A DNA stretch of 64,000 bases. Origin: G963422565 sp963422565 (GTDB taxonomy: Bacteria > Pseudomonadota > Alphaproteobacteria > MPNO01). The DNA is taken from contig OY730228.1 in the NCBI GenBank assembly GCA_963422565.1, positions 1,984,001 to 2,048,000 of the forward strand, in the 5' to 3' direction. The notes below the pieces were generated by a model. It saw only the letters and a list, made by a program, of their open reading frames with translations, had not been told where the DNA came from and did no database searches. Shown here piece by piece: positions 17,526 to 25,261 of this stretch. Made by a program: the position numbers and the translations under genes. How positions within the stretch are numbered: position 1 is the stretch's first letter; each line of letters opens with the position of its first letter.

Positions 17526-18872
17526 ATGAGCGGAGTTGTCGGACGGCTTCCATGCCTCCGCCCGGCGGTGGTTCTTGGCATCGCGCTGTCCTTTTTCGCT
17601 ATCGTCGGCGCCGACGCACGAAGCGCACGGGTCGAGCGCGAAGTCGCCGGGCGCGGCGTCGACGACATGGCCGCCATCCTGAGCGCGTTGCAGGAGGCGA
17701 CCTTCCAGATCTGCGGCGTCCGTATCCGGTCGAGCCTGGGCGTTCGATCGAGGCAGATCGAAGACGACGACGGCGTTCGGATGACCGAATCGATCAATCG
17801 CGACATCCGGAGCAGTACCGCGAAGCGCGACTGCGAGATCGATGGCTACGATGTGCTGGATGTCTCCGACGACGGCGCGGGCGCGCGCGCCACGTTGCGG
17901 GTCCGCTACACGGTCTACCGGGTGCCCGGCCCGTCCATGGAGCGGCGGCGCATCGCCGTGCTCGCCTTTCCGATGGAGGATGTCCACCTCTACGGCGTCG
18001 GCGGCGGTCGGGACGGACTCATAGACGGCCGGGTCTCTCGGCTCGGCATTGGCGCGGACATCGAGATATTGCGGAGCCTGGAGGAAGAGTTCGCGGGAAG
18101 AGTCGAGGAGCTGCTGACGCAGAGTCGCCGGTTCGGCGTACTCGATCGCAAGCGGGCGGATGTGTACGAGGCCGAGAAGGCGCTCCTCAAATCGGGCGAT
18201 GCGGGCCCTGGCGAGCGCGCCAGGCTCGGCAAGCTGCTCGGCGCCGACTATCTGCTCTACGGCACGATCGACCGCGTGATCGTCGAAGACCGGTCGAAGA
18301 CGATCGAGATCACCGGCGAGCGGAAACAGCGCCTGATCGGTGCCGTCGATCTGCGATTCACGGTGTTGGCGACCGCAACGAGGCAGGTAAAATGGTCGTC
18401 GTCCATCGCGCTGGATCGGGTATTCTCCGCGCGGCTTCGCCCGGAGGCGGCGGCGGCGTCCGTATTGCACGCCGCGGCTGCGGCGCTTGTCGACGAGGCG
18501 ACAGAAAACATCTATCCTCCCAAGGTCGCGGCGGTGGTAGCGGCGGATCGATTCGTCGTGAACCGGGGCGGAAACACGGTTGTGCCCGGCGATCTGTTCG
18601 AAGTCTTCGCAACGGGCGAACGGTTGATCGACCCGGATACGCGCGAGCCGCTCGACCGGATCGAGAAATCCGTCGGCATCGCCCGGATCGTCGACGTCAA
18701 ACCCAAACACAGTGTCGCCGAGCTCGTCTCGGGACCCGCCGAGCTTTCTCGCGGCATGGTTCTGCGCCGGCGGACCGTCGATGCCGAGATCGGGAGCGGG
18801 CAGGACGGTCGGAGACCGATCTTCCGGGATCGGGACGATGACGGCTTGCCCGACTACCTCAACCGGCTGTAG
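17526..18872 (+). CDS. CsgG/FlgT-like envelope protein with calcium-loop-like tail
   Basis: This 448-residue exported protein has a signal peptide (about 10-32). The mature N-terminus (VEREVAGRGVDDMAAILSALQEATFQICGVRI) recalls FlgT-N. The middle (about 140-330: RRRIAVLAFPMEDV, LLTQSRRFGVLDRKRADVYEAE, LLGADYLLYGTIDRV) is the CsgG/ABA-1-like domain, seen in outer-membrane secretion and flagellar T-ring proteins. An SH3-like end (NRGGNTVVPGDLFEVF) recalls FlgT-C. The last residues, DRDDDGLPDYL, resemble a D-x-D-x-D-G calcium loop. The protein is probably periplasmic or outer-membrane associated. No other flagellar or curli genes are in the window. It is the fourth gene of the envelope operon. 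Confidence 0.72.
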   Translation: MSGVVGRLPCLRPAVVLGIALSFFAIVGADARSARVEREVAGRGVDDMAAILSALQEATFQICGVRIRSSLGVRSRQIEDDDGVRMTESINRDIRSSTAKRDCEIDGYDVLDVSDDGAGARATLRVRYTVYRVPGPSMERRRIAVLAFPMEDVHLYGVGGGRDGLIDGRVSRLGIGADIEILRSLEEEFAGRVEELLTQSRRFGVLDRKRADVYEAEKALLKSGDAGPGERARLGKLLGADYLLYGTIDRVIVEDRSKTIEITGERKQRLIGAVDLRFTVLATATRQVKWSSSIALDRVFSARLRPEAAAASVLHAAAAALVDEATENIYPPKVAAVVAADRFVVNRGGNTVVPGDLFEVFATGERLIDPDTREPLDRIEKSVGIARIVDVKPKHSVAELVSGPAELSRGMVLRRRTVDAEIGSGQDGRRPIFRDRDDDGLPDYLNRL

Positions 18873-18920
18873 ACTTTCCCTGCCATTCATGCGCCGATGC
18901 GGCGGCGTGAACCGAGGACG

Positions 18921-19535
18921 ATGAAAATGTGGAGATGGAGACGGTCTATCGGCGGCGGGATCGCGCTTGCGGCCGCCGTCGTGCTTGCCTCGACCGCGGC
19001 ACCGACATCGGCCCGAGCGGGCAGCAGCCACGCCTTGGACGGTATAGTCCTGGGAGGCATCATCGGCGGCGCCATCGGCTCGACGATCGGCAAGCGGAGA
19101 GGACGCGCCGCGGCTATCGGCGCCGGTGCGCTGATTGGCAGCGCCATCGGTCATGCCGTCGCGGAGAGACATCACGGACCGAGGGCGCACCACCGCCCGA
19201 GGCATCAGCATCGCTGGCGGCATGGACATCATTCCCATCCCCGCGCGTGGCACGCCCCCCGCCACCGGTATTATGGCGGCCATTATAACGGACATCGCCA
19301 GCCGCGGAGGACCGTGGTCGTCGAGGCCCCGACCGTCGTCGTGCCGTCGAGGACGGTCGTGGTCGACCGCGCGCCACGCGCCGGCGTCGGGGGCGACTAT
19401 GTCGTCGCCGGCTCGGTGAGGGCGTCGTCGTACCGGGATCGCAGCGTTCGGACGGAATGCAGGGTTCTGGAAGAGGGGCCGACGCCCGTCTACGCATGCC
19501 GCGCCGGAGGCGGCGGCTGGAGCATTCTGCGCTGA
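18921..19535 (+). CDS. Glycine-zipper 2TM-domain surface protein
   Basis: This 204-residue protein has a signal peptide (about 10-32) and then a glycine zipper, LGGIIGGAIGSTIGKRRG and AIGAGALIGSAIGHAV, the pattern of Rick17kDa/2TM outer-membrane lipoproteins although no lipobox is seen. Residues 75-115 are strongly His/Arg-rich (AHHRPRHQHRWRHGHHSH), and a valine-rich strand repeat (TVVVEAPTVVVPSRTVVVD) follows. The C-terminal third has conserved cysteines (ECRVLEEGPTPVYACR). It probably inserts in or anchors to the envelope and may bind metal through the histidine tract. The stop of the CsgG-like gene is 48 bases upstream, so it is probably the operon's last member. Confidence 0.75.
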   Translation: MKMWRWRRSIGGGIALAAAVVLASTAAPTSARAGSSHALDGIVLGGIIGGAIGSTIGKRRGRAAAIGAGALIGSAIGHAVAERHHGPRAHHRPRHQHRWRHGHHSHPRAWHAPRHRYYGGHYNGHRQPRRTVVVEAPTVVVPSRTVVVDRAPRAGVGGDYVVAGSVRASSYRDRSVRTECRVLEEGPTPVYACRAGGGGWSILR

Positions 19536-19566
19536 CCGGTCGGCCGACGAACCGCGCGCCGCGGCG

Positions 19567-20136
19567 CTATCCGTCGGCGGGGCGAACCCGATCGAGTCGC
19601 CGGATCCAATGATCCGGCAGCCCGTGCGAACGGGCGCCCTCGCGCAAGAGGGTGATGTAGCGAAGGGACGGGTTGCCGTCGGTCTCCTTGCCCTCGGCGA
19701 TGTAGGCGACCGCCATGACCGAGCGTTCGCCGGCGTCTTCGGCATTCAGCCACAGATGACGGTAGGGGCCGCCGGGCACCCCTTCGCTGCTGTCGAGCCG
19801 GAGGAGGTCGCGCCGCGTTATTCGATAGATCACGCCCCAGACCTCGTCGCCGGGACAGGGTTCGATATTGGCCGGCGCCGCCCTGCCCCTCGGCCGGCCC
19901 TCCAGGTTGAAGCGCAAGCGGTAACCGTCGATCCGACCGGCGCGCCATTCGACGGGCCGCATGCGGCGGCGGCCGCGAAACACATGGTCATGCATGTTGG
20001 AGCCGAAGGAGAAATACCAGATCTCGTCGTCCGGGGCGCCGGGAAGCGGTAGCCCACAGCGGCGGTAGCGGAGCTTCGACAGCCACCAGGACCGGGCGGC
20101 GAGGCGCCGCAGGGTGCGCATCGACGACAGGATCAT
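19567..20136 (-). CDS. Gamma-glutamylcyclotransferase-like (GGCT-fold) protein
   Basis: This 189-residue protein has the BtrG/GGCT fold. The substrate-loop motif appears as YFSFGSNM, and the presumed catalytic glutamate as LDSSEGVPGG. The pattern SFGSNMHDHVF with RAGRIDGYRLRFNLEG downstream is typical of the family, whose members cyclise gamma-glutamyl groups of peptides to pyroglutamate. The exact substrate is unknown. I prefer the ATG at 20136, with an AGGAGAA site upstream; a GTG at 20166 would add ten residues. It lies convergently 31 bases from the glycine-zipper gene. Confidence 0.85.
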   Translation of the reverse strand: MILSSMRTLRRLAARSWWLSKLRYRRCGLPLPGAPDDEIWYFSFGSNMHDHVFRGRRRMRPVEWRAGRIDGYRLRFNLEGRPRGRAAPANIEPCPGDEVWGVIYRITRRDLLRLDSSEGVPGGPYRHLWLNAEDAGERSVMAVAYIAEGKETDGNPSLRYITLLREGARSHGLPDHWIRRLDRVRPADG

Positions 20137-20231
20137 CGCGCGCCCGTTTCTCCTGCCCGACAGCACGGAGAGATCGGGCGGGCCGGACGCGGCGGAAACG
20201 GCACGGCCGGGCGCTCCCTCGCAACCGGCGG

Positions 20232-21116
20232 TCAGCCGCGCAGCATCCGGACGATTCCCGAGAAGTCGCCGTCGCCCCCACCCTCTTTGCAGTAGCGCTC
20301 ATAGAGCGCGGCCGCCTGGGCTCCGAGCGGGGTGTCCGCCCCGGCCGCCGCCCCGGCGTCGCGGGCCAGGCGGAGGTCCTTCAGCATCATCCGGGCAGTG
20401 AACCCGGCCGCGTAGCCCCGGTTGGCCGGCGAGGACGGCACCGGACCCGGCACCGGACAATAGGAGGTCAGGGACCAGCACTGTCCGGATGCGGCGGCTA
20501 CGATGTCGAACAGGGTCCCGGCGTCGAGCCCCGCCTTCTCGGCGAGGACGAACGCCTCGCAGACGGCGATCATCGAGACGCCGAGGATCAGGTTGTTGCA
20601 CATCTTGGCCGCCTGGCCGTGCCCCGGCCCGCCGGCGCGGATGGCCTTGGCGCCCATCGGGGCGAGCAACGGCCTGGCCCGCTCGAAAACCGTCTCGTCG
20701 CCGCCGATCATGAAGGTGAGCGTGCCGGCCTCGGCGCCGCCCACCCCGCCGGAGACCGGCGCGTCGAGATGGGCGCGGCCGTGCCTCGCGGCGGCGCGGT
20801 GCATCTCCCGCGCGGTCTCCAGATCGATGGTCGAGCAGTCGATCAGGAGGGCGCCCGGCGCGGCGCGGGCGAGCAGCCCGTCCGGCCCGTCATAGACCGC
20901 GCGCACGTCGCCGCCGGCCGGCAGCATGGTGATCGCCACCTCGGCGCCCGCGACCGCCGCCGCGGGGGAGTCGGCGACATCCAGGCCGTCGCCGCGCGCC
21001 GCCTCCCGGGCCGCCGGAGCCGCGTCGTAGCCGCGCACGCCATGACCCGCCGCATGGAGGTTGCGAGCCATGGGCCGGCCCATATTGCCGAGCCCGATGA
21101 AGCCGATCTCGGTCAT
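20232..21116 (-). CDS. mmsB: 3-hydroxyisobutyrate dehydrogenase
   Basis: This NAD-dependent enzyme oxidises 3-hydroxyisobutyrate to methylmalonate semialdehyde in valine breakdown. The 294 residues show the Rossmann signature IGFIGLGNMGRPMARNL at the N-terminus, the catalytic-loop segment LDAPVSGGVGGAEAGTL (about 120-136), and the C-terminal helical domain with the catalytic lysine in GHGQAAKMCNNLI. It is the last of three genes with the acyl-CoA dehydrogenase and hydrolase. The start is taken at the ATG at 21116, 13 bases below the hydrolase stop. Close tartronate-semialdehyde reductase paralogues exist, but the neighbours support the valine role. Confidence 0.93.
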   Translation of the reverse strand: MTEIGFIGLGNMGRPMARNLHAAGHGVRGYDAAPAAREAARGDGLDVADSPAAAVAGAEVAITMLPAGGDVRAVYDGPDGLLARAAPGALLIDCSTIDLETAREMHRAAARHGRAHLDAPVSGGVGGAEAGTLTFMIGGDETVFERARPLLAPMGAKAIRAGGPGHGQAAKMCNNLILGVSMIAVCEAFVLAEKAGLDAGTLFDIVAAASGQCWSLTSYCPVPGPVPSSPANRGYAAGFTARMMLKDLRLARDAGAAAGADTPLGAQAAALYERYCKEGGGDGDFSGIVRMLRG

Positions 21117-21129
21117 CGCCGCCTCCGCC

Positions 21130-22197
21130 TCAGTCCAGGTCGAGTTCCGGGCCGCGCGGGGCGAAATAGCCATCCACCATCGCCTCCGTCACGTCCTCGA
21201 TCCGGGCCGGGTTCCAACGCGGGCAGCGGTCCTTGTCGATGACCGCGGCCCGGATCCCCTCGAAGAAGTCGCGGCCCTCGAGGCAGGCCCGGGCCATGCG
21301 GTATTCCCGGCGTATGATCTCGGGCCAGCTCAGGCCGCGGCCGTTGCGGAGCTGCCTGAAGGTGATCTCGAGGCCGATCGGCGACTTGCCGCGGAGCTCG
21401 TCGGCCGTCTCGATCGCGAAATATCCGTCCTCCGCCTCCAATGCCGCGACGATCGCCGCGACGCCGTCGGCGGCGAAGCATGAGTCGATCACCCGCCGAT
21501 TCGCCCGCATCTGCGCCGGTCCGGGCGGTGCGGCGAAGGCCTCGATCACCCTATCGACGGCGGCAACGCCGTCGGAGAGATCGGCGGAGGCGAGCGCCTC
21601 CGCGAGCGCGGGGAGCGCCGACGACGGCACGAAATGGGTCCCGATGCCGGCCGCGATCGCATCGGCCGCCTTCAGCCGTGCGCCGGTCAGGGCCAGATAC
21701 ATTCCGACCTCGCCGGGGCAGCGATTGAGGAACTCGGTCGCGCCGACATCGGGGAACAGGCCGATTCCGGTCTCGGGCATGGCGAACAGGCTGCGCTCTG
21801 TCATGATCCTGTGCGACCCGTGCACCGAGATGCCGGCGCCGCCGCCCATCACGATCCCGTCCATCAGGGCGACATAGGGCTTGGGAAACTCGTGGACGAC
21901 ATGGTTCAACCGGTATTCGTCGCGGAAGAAGCGATGGATATCCGGATCCTTCTCCTGTCTGGCGCGATAGAGGGCGCGCACGTCGCCGCCGGCACAGAAG
22001 GCGCGCCCGCCTTCGGCGGTGACCAGGACCGCCCCGATCTCGGCGGCCTCCGCCCATTCGAGGAGGCTCCGGCGAAAGGCGAGGCACATCTCCCGGCTGA
22101 GCGCGTTGAAGCGCGCCGGCGAGTCGAGATGGATGCGCCCGACGCCGCCGATCCGGTCGACCCGCAGCGTCTCGGGCAGGACCGCCGCCTCAGCCAT
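21130..22197 (-). CDS. 3-hydroxyisobutyryl-CoA hydrolase (HIBCH)
   Basis: This 355-residue crotonase-superfamily enzyme hydrolyses 3-hydroxyisobutyryl-CoA, the fourth step of valine catabolism. The oxyanion-hole segments FCAGGDVRALY (about 66-76) and IVMGGGAGISVHG, and the catalytic ETGIGLFPDVGATEFL, match HIBCH more than simple enoyl-CoA hydratases; the long C-terminal part with GYFAPRGPELD is typical. The ATG at 22197 overlaps the stop region of the acyl-CoA dehydrogenase gene by 8 bases, so the genes are an operon. Confidence 0.92.
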   Translation of the reverse strand: MAEAAVLPETLRVDRIGGVGRIHLDSPARFNALSREMCLAFRRSLLEWAEAAEIGAVLVTAEGGRAFCAGGDVRALYRARQEKDPDIHRFFRDEYRLNHVVHEFPKPYVALMDGIVMGGGAGISVHGSHRIMTERSLFAMPETGIGLFPDVGATEFLNRCPGEVGMYLALTGARLKAADAIAAGIGTHFVPSSALPALAEALASADLSDGVAAVDRVIEAFAAPPGPAQMRANRRVIDSCFAADGVAAIVAALEAEDGYFAIETADELRGKSPIGLEITFRQLRNGRGLSWPEIIRREYRMARACLEGRDFFEGIRAAVIDKDRCPRWNPARIEDVTEAMVDGYFAPRGPELDLD

Positions 22198-23332
22198 CGG
22201 CGAGCAGGCGCCGGGCGATGATCACGCGCATGATCTCGTTGGTCCCTTCCAATATCTGATGAACCCGCAGGTCGCGAAAATAGCGCTCGATCCCATGGTC
22301 GCAAAGATAGCCGTAGCCGCCGTGGAGCTGCAGCGCCTCGTTGCACACATCGAACCCGGAATCGGTGGCGAGCCGCTTGGCCATCGCGCAGAGCAGCGTC
22401 GCGTCGCCGTCCCCGGCGTCGAGCGCGGCGGCGGCGCGGAATATCATCAGCCGCGCCGCTTCCAGCGCGGTCGCCATATCGGCGAGCTTGAACCGGATCG
22501 CCTGGAATTCCGCGAGCGCCCGGTCGAACTGCCGGCGGGCGGCGACATGGCGGCGGGCGGCCTCGTAGCAGGCGCGCGCGCCGCCGATCGAGCAGGCGCC
22601 GATATTGATGCGGCCACCGTCCAGCCCGGCCATGGCGATGCGGAACCCGTCCCCCTCAGCCCCGATCCGGTTGACGACCGGCACCCGGCACGCATCGAAA
22701 TGGACCATCGCGGTGGGTTGGGAATGCCAACCGAGCTTCTTCTCGCGGGCGCCGAAGGAGATGCCCTCGCTCCCGCCCTCGATCGCCAGGCAGGAGATGC
22801 CGCCGGGTCCCGCGCCTCCGGTGCGCACCATGGTCAGATAGATGTCGGACGTCCCGGCGCCGGAGATGAAGGCCTTGGCGCCGGTCACGACATAGTCTTC
22901 GCCGTCGCGCAGTGCCCGGGTGGAGAGCGCGGCGGCATCGGAGCCCGCGCCCGGCTCGGTCAGGCAGTAGCTCGCGAAGCGGTCCATGCGGCAGAGGGCG
23001 GGCAGGAAGCGCCGCCTCTGCGCCGCGCCGCCGAAGGCGTCGATCATCCAGGACGCCATGTTGTGGATCGAGATATAGGCGGCCGTCGACGGGCAGGCGG
23101 CGGCGAGCTCCTCGAAGACGATCGCCGCGTCCAGCCGGCCCAACCCGGCGCCCCCGACATCCTCGCCGACATAGAGGCCGGCGAAACCGAGCGCCGCCGC
23201 CTCGCGCAGCGCCGCGACGGGAAAGACCCGATCCTCGTCCCATTGCGCGGCGGCAGGCGCCAGCACGCGTTCGGCGAACGCGCGCGCGGTCTCTCGAAAC
23301 GCCCGCTGCTCCTCCGAATAGGTGAAGTCCAT
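22190..23332 (-). CDS. Isobutyryl-CoA dehydrogenase-like acyl-CoA dehydrogenase
   Basis: This 380-residue FAD acyl-CoA dehydrogenase is probably the isobutyryl-CoA enzyme (ACAD8-like) of valine breakdown, to judge from the two following genes. Motifs are CLTEPGAGSDAAAL (FAD/substrate region about 130), GTSDIYLTMVRTG, RRQFDRALAEFQAIRFKLADM, QLHGGYGYL and the C-terminal RVHQILEGTNEIMR, where the glutamate is the usual catalytic base. It is the first gene of the operon; its upstream region is the AT-rich patch at 23.4-23.55 kb, where a promoter may lie. Confidence 0.92.
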   Translation of the reverse strand: MDFTYSEEQRAFRETARAFAERVLAPAAAQWDEDRVFPVAALREAAALGFAGLYVGEDVGGAGLGRLDAAIVFEELAAACPSTAAYISIHNMASWMIDAFGGAAQRRRFLPALCRMDRFASYCLTEPGAGSDAAALSTRALRDGEDYVVTGAKAFISGAGTSDIYLTMVRTGGAGPGGISCLAIEGGSEGISFGAREKKLGWHSQPTAMVHFDACRVPVVNRIGAEGDGFRIAMAGLDGGRINIGACSIGGARACYEAARRHVAARRQFDRALAEFQAIRFKLADMATALEAARLMIFRAAAALDAGDGDATLLCAMAKRLATDSGFDVCNEALQLHGGYGYLCDHGIERYFRDLRVHQILEGTNEIMRVIIARRLLADG

Positions 23333-23410
23333 CGCCGCCCTCCGGCGCCGAAACTAACGCCCGCCGGGCCGGAACGAAACTCGGCCGCCAAGCGTGCTCG
23401 TCGATGCGCC

Positions 23411-23488
23411 GAAACAGGTATCCAGCTGCTCGGTGTTTTCGCCCTCATATGTCACAGACAAAACCGACGTTTTCGAAAAACCTGTTTC
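23411..23488. repeat. 9-bp inverted repeat flanking a TTTTCGAAAA palindrome
   Basis: GAAACAGGT (23411-23419) and ACCTGTTTC (23480-23488) are perfect inverted copies 60 bases apart, enclosing the 10-base palindrome TTTTCGAAAA (23470-23479). A further near copy, AACCTGTTTT, begins at 23519. The region is far richer in A and T than its surroundings. Confidence 0.6.
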
Positions 23489-23520
23489 ATTTTATTCAGA
23501 GGGGAGGGCATAAGCGTCAA
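23489..23520 (-). promoter_or_regulatory. Weak candidate promoter for the valine operon
   Basis: On the minus strand TTGACG (23520-23515) and TAAAAT (23494-23489) face the acyl-CoA dehydrogenase gene about 155 bases downstream. The 20-base spacing is long, so the call is weak. It touches the palindrome at 23519-23534, which could then act as an operator. Confidence 0.3.
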
Positions 23521-23534
23521 CCTGTTTTCAGGTT
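23519..23534. repeat. Perfect palindrome AACCTG-TTTT-CAGGTT
   Basis: Six-base arms pair exactly around a TTTT centre. The arm sequence AACCTG reappears inside the inverted repeat at 23480-23488, so the same protein or transposase end may recognise several copies here. Confidence 0.6.
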
Positions 23535-23551
23535 ATGTATCCGACAGCGGT

Positions 23552-23824
23552 TTACGGCCACGCGGTTCGGCGGGGCGGGAGATAGACGAGGATCGGGATG
23601 TGTCGATGCCGTCTCTGCCGAACGGGCGGCGCGAGCGCGGCCCGGGTTTCCCAACGATACAGAGTGGCGCGGGACACGCCCACCGCGTCGGCGGCCGCGG
23701 TCAAGCCGTTCGCCGGCCCGGCGCCGACGTTCGAGGGAGGACAGGGGGATGGGCGTTTCGGGGGCGGGCGCACGTGACGGGCCTCCCCGCCTCGTCCCGT
23801 CACTCGGGCAGCGCATGCGCCCAT
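23552..23824 (-). pseudogene. Helix-turn-helix fragment, possible transposase remnant
   Basis: This 90-codon frame holds one recognisable element, a helix-turn-helix TAAADAVGVSRATLYRWETR at about residues 42-61, followed by a proline/arginine segment. The combination recalls the N-terminal HTH of transposases that continue into a DDE integrase domain, but the frame stops right after PPRRTAWP and no integrase domain follows. It overlaps the 3' end of the ubiD gene. It could instead be a very small regulator. The adjoining AT-rich palindromes favour the remnant of a mobile element. Confidence 0.4.
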
Positions 23825-25227
23825 TTCGCCCGGATGCGGGCGTCCAGCTCCTTCGAGGATCGGGCGACCACGGGAAAGCTGTCGCGGCGGTCGAACGGAC
23901 GGCAGGCGTCGATCACCACCCGGGCATTGCGCCGGTCGGTGTCGCCGTCATAGCACATCGGATCGAGATGGGTGCTCCAGCATCCGCGCAGCACCTCCAT
24001 CCCCTCGCGCGGGTCGAAGCGGGTGCACATCGCCCAGACGACATCGTTCATGTCGGTCGGGTCGATGTCGTCGTCGACCACCACCACCCAGCGGTTCGCA
24101 TAGGCGCCGGCGTGGCAGGAGGCGGCGACCAGCCCCGCCTGCTTCGAATGGCCGCCATACATCTGCCGAATCGCGACGGTCAGCCACATCCGCGAGCCGC
24201 CCGCCTCATGCGCCCACACCCCCTTGACCTCGGGGACGCCGGCCGCCTCGAGCTGGTTCCATACCGCTCCGCAGCGATAGGTGCCGAGATAGAAGGTGTT
24301 GTCGTTGGGCGGCACCGCCGGGATGGCGCCGGTCAGCACCGGGGCGTCGCGGTGCATCAGGGTCTCGATGCGGATCGCCGGCTCCTCGCGCCGGCCGCCG
24401 GCATAGTAACCGGTCCATTCGCCCAGCGGCCCCTCCAGCACCTCGTCGCCGGGAGCGATGAAGCCCTCGAAGGCGATCTCGGCACCGGCCGGCACCGGCA
24501 GACCGGTGGCCGGCATGTTGACGATCTCGATCGGTTCGCCCATCAGCCCGCCGACGGCGTCATACTCGTTCTTGCCGTAGGGGATTTCGAGCCCGGCGAT
24601 CATGAAGAACGCCGGATGCACGCCGGCGACGACCGCGACCGGGCAGGCCTCGCCGCGCTCGTGATACTTCTCCATGATCAGCCGGCCGTGCTTGCCCGGC
24701 GACATCATCACCGTCGCCAGCCTCGGAGCATGGGACTGAATGCGGTAGCAGCCGTAATTGATCCAGTCGCTGTCGGGGTCCTTCATGACCACCATACAGC
24801 CGGTGCCGATGAAGTGGCCGCCGTCATGCTCGTGCCATTTGGGGGTCGGGATCCCGGTGATATCGGCCTCGGCGCCGCTGCGGACGTTCTCGAGCAGCGG
24901 CCCGCCATTGACCGCGCGCGGTGCGTGGCTCGGCGCATCGCCCATATAGCCGCGCCACCAGCGGATCAGCTCCATCTCGGAGGCATCGGGATCGAGGCCG
25001 AGCGCGATATTGATGCGGGGCACCGAAGTCAGCAGGTTGGCCGCCACCCGGTGGCCCTTGGGAAAGCCCGGCACCTCGTCGAACAGCACCGCCGGGTTGC
25101 CCATCCGACGCTGGAAGAGGTCCACCAGCCCGCCGATCTCCTCGCGATGCTCGGCTCCGGCGATCGTTCTGAGCTCGCCGATGGCCGCGACTCCGTCGAG
25201 CCAGCTCCTGAGGTCCCTGTTCGCCAA
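23800..25227 (-). CDS. UbiD family decarboxylase
   Basis: This 475-residue prenylated-FMN-dependent (de)carboxylase belongs to the UbiD/Fdc1/aromatic-acid decarboxylase family. It opens NRDLRSWLDGVAAIGEL, as many family members do, then VPRINIALG (about 75), PTPKWHEHDGGHFI and EGPLGEWTGYY (about 270), the latter holding part of the E-R-E catalytic network. The family needs prenyl-FMN from UbiX; no ubiX is in the window. The start appears to be a TTG at 25227 with a GGAG site 7 bases upstream; a TTG at 25260 adds eleven residues. The substrate is unknown; neighbours offer no clear pathway. Confidence 0.9.
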   Translation of the reverse strand: MANRDLRSWLDGVAAIGELRTIAGAEHREEIGGLVDLFQRRMGNPAVLFDEVPGFPKGHRVAANLLTSVPRINIALGLDPDASEMELIRWWRGYMGDAPSHAPRAVNGGPLLENVRSGAEADITGIPTPKWHEHDGGHFIGTGCMVVMKDPDSDWINYGCYRIQSHAPRLATVMMSPGKHGRLIMEKYHERGEACPVAVVAGVHPAFFMIAGLEIPYGKNEYDAVGGLMGEPIEIVNMPATGLPVPAGAEIAFEGFIAPGDEVLEGPLGEWTGYYAGGRREEPAIRIETLMHRDAPVLTGAIPAVPPNDNTFYLGTYRCGAVWNQLEAAGVPEVKGVWAHEAGGSRMWLTVAIRQMYGGHSKQAGLVAASCHAGAYANRWVVVVDDDIDPTDMNDVVWAMCTRFDPREGMEVLRGCWSTHLDPMCYDGDTDRRNARVVIDACRPFDRRDSFPVVARSSKELDARIRAKWAHALPE

Positions 25228-25261
25228 GATATCGCTCCCCGACCCGGTCTCCGGCCCCAAT

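Noticed and set aside
19567..20166. GTG start at 20166 for the GGCT-like gene
   Set aside because: The ATG at 20136 has a better-placed AGGAGAA site, and the added ten residues match nothing.
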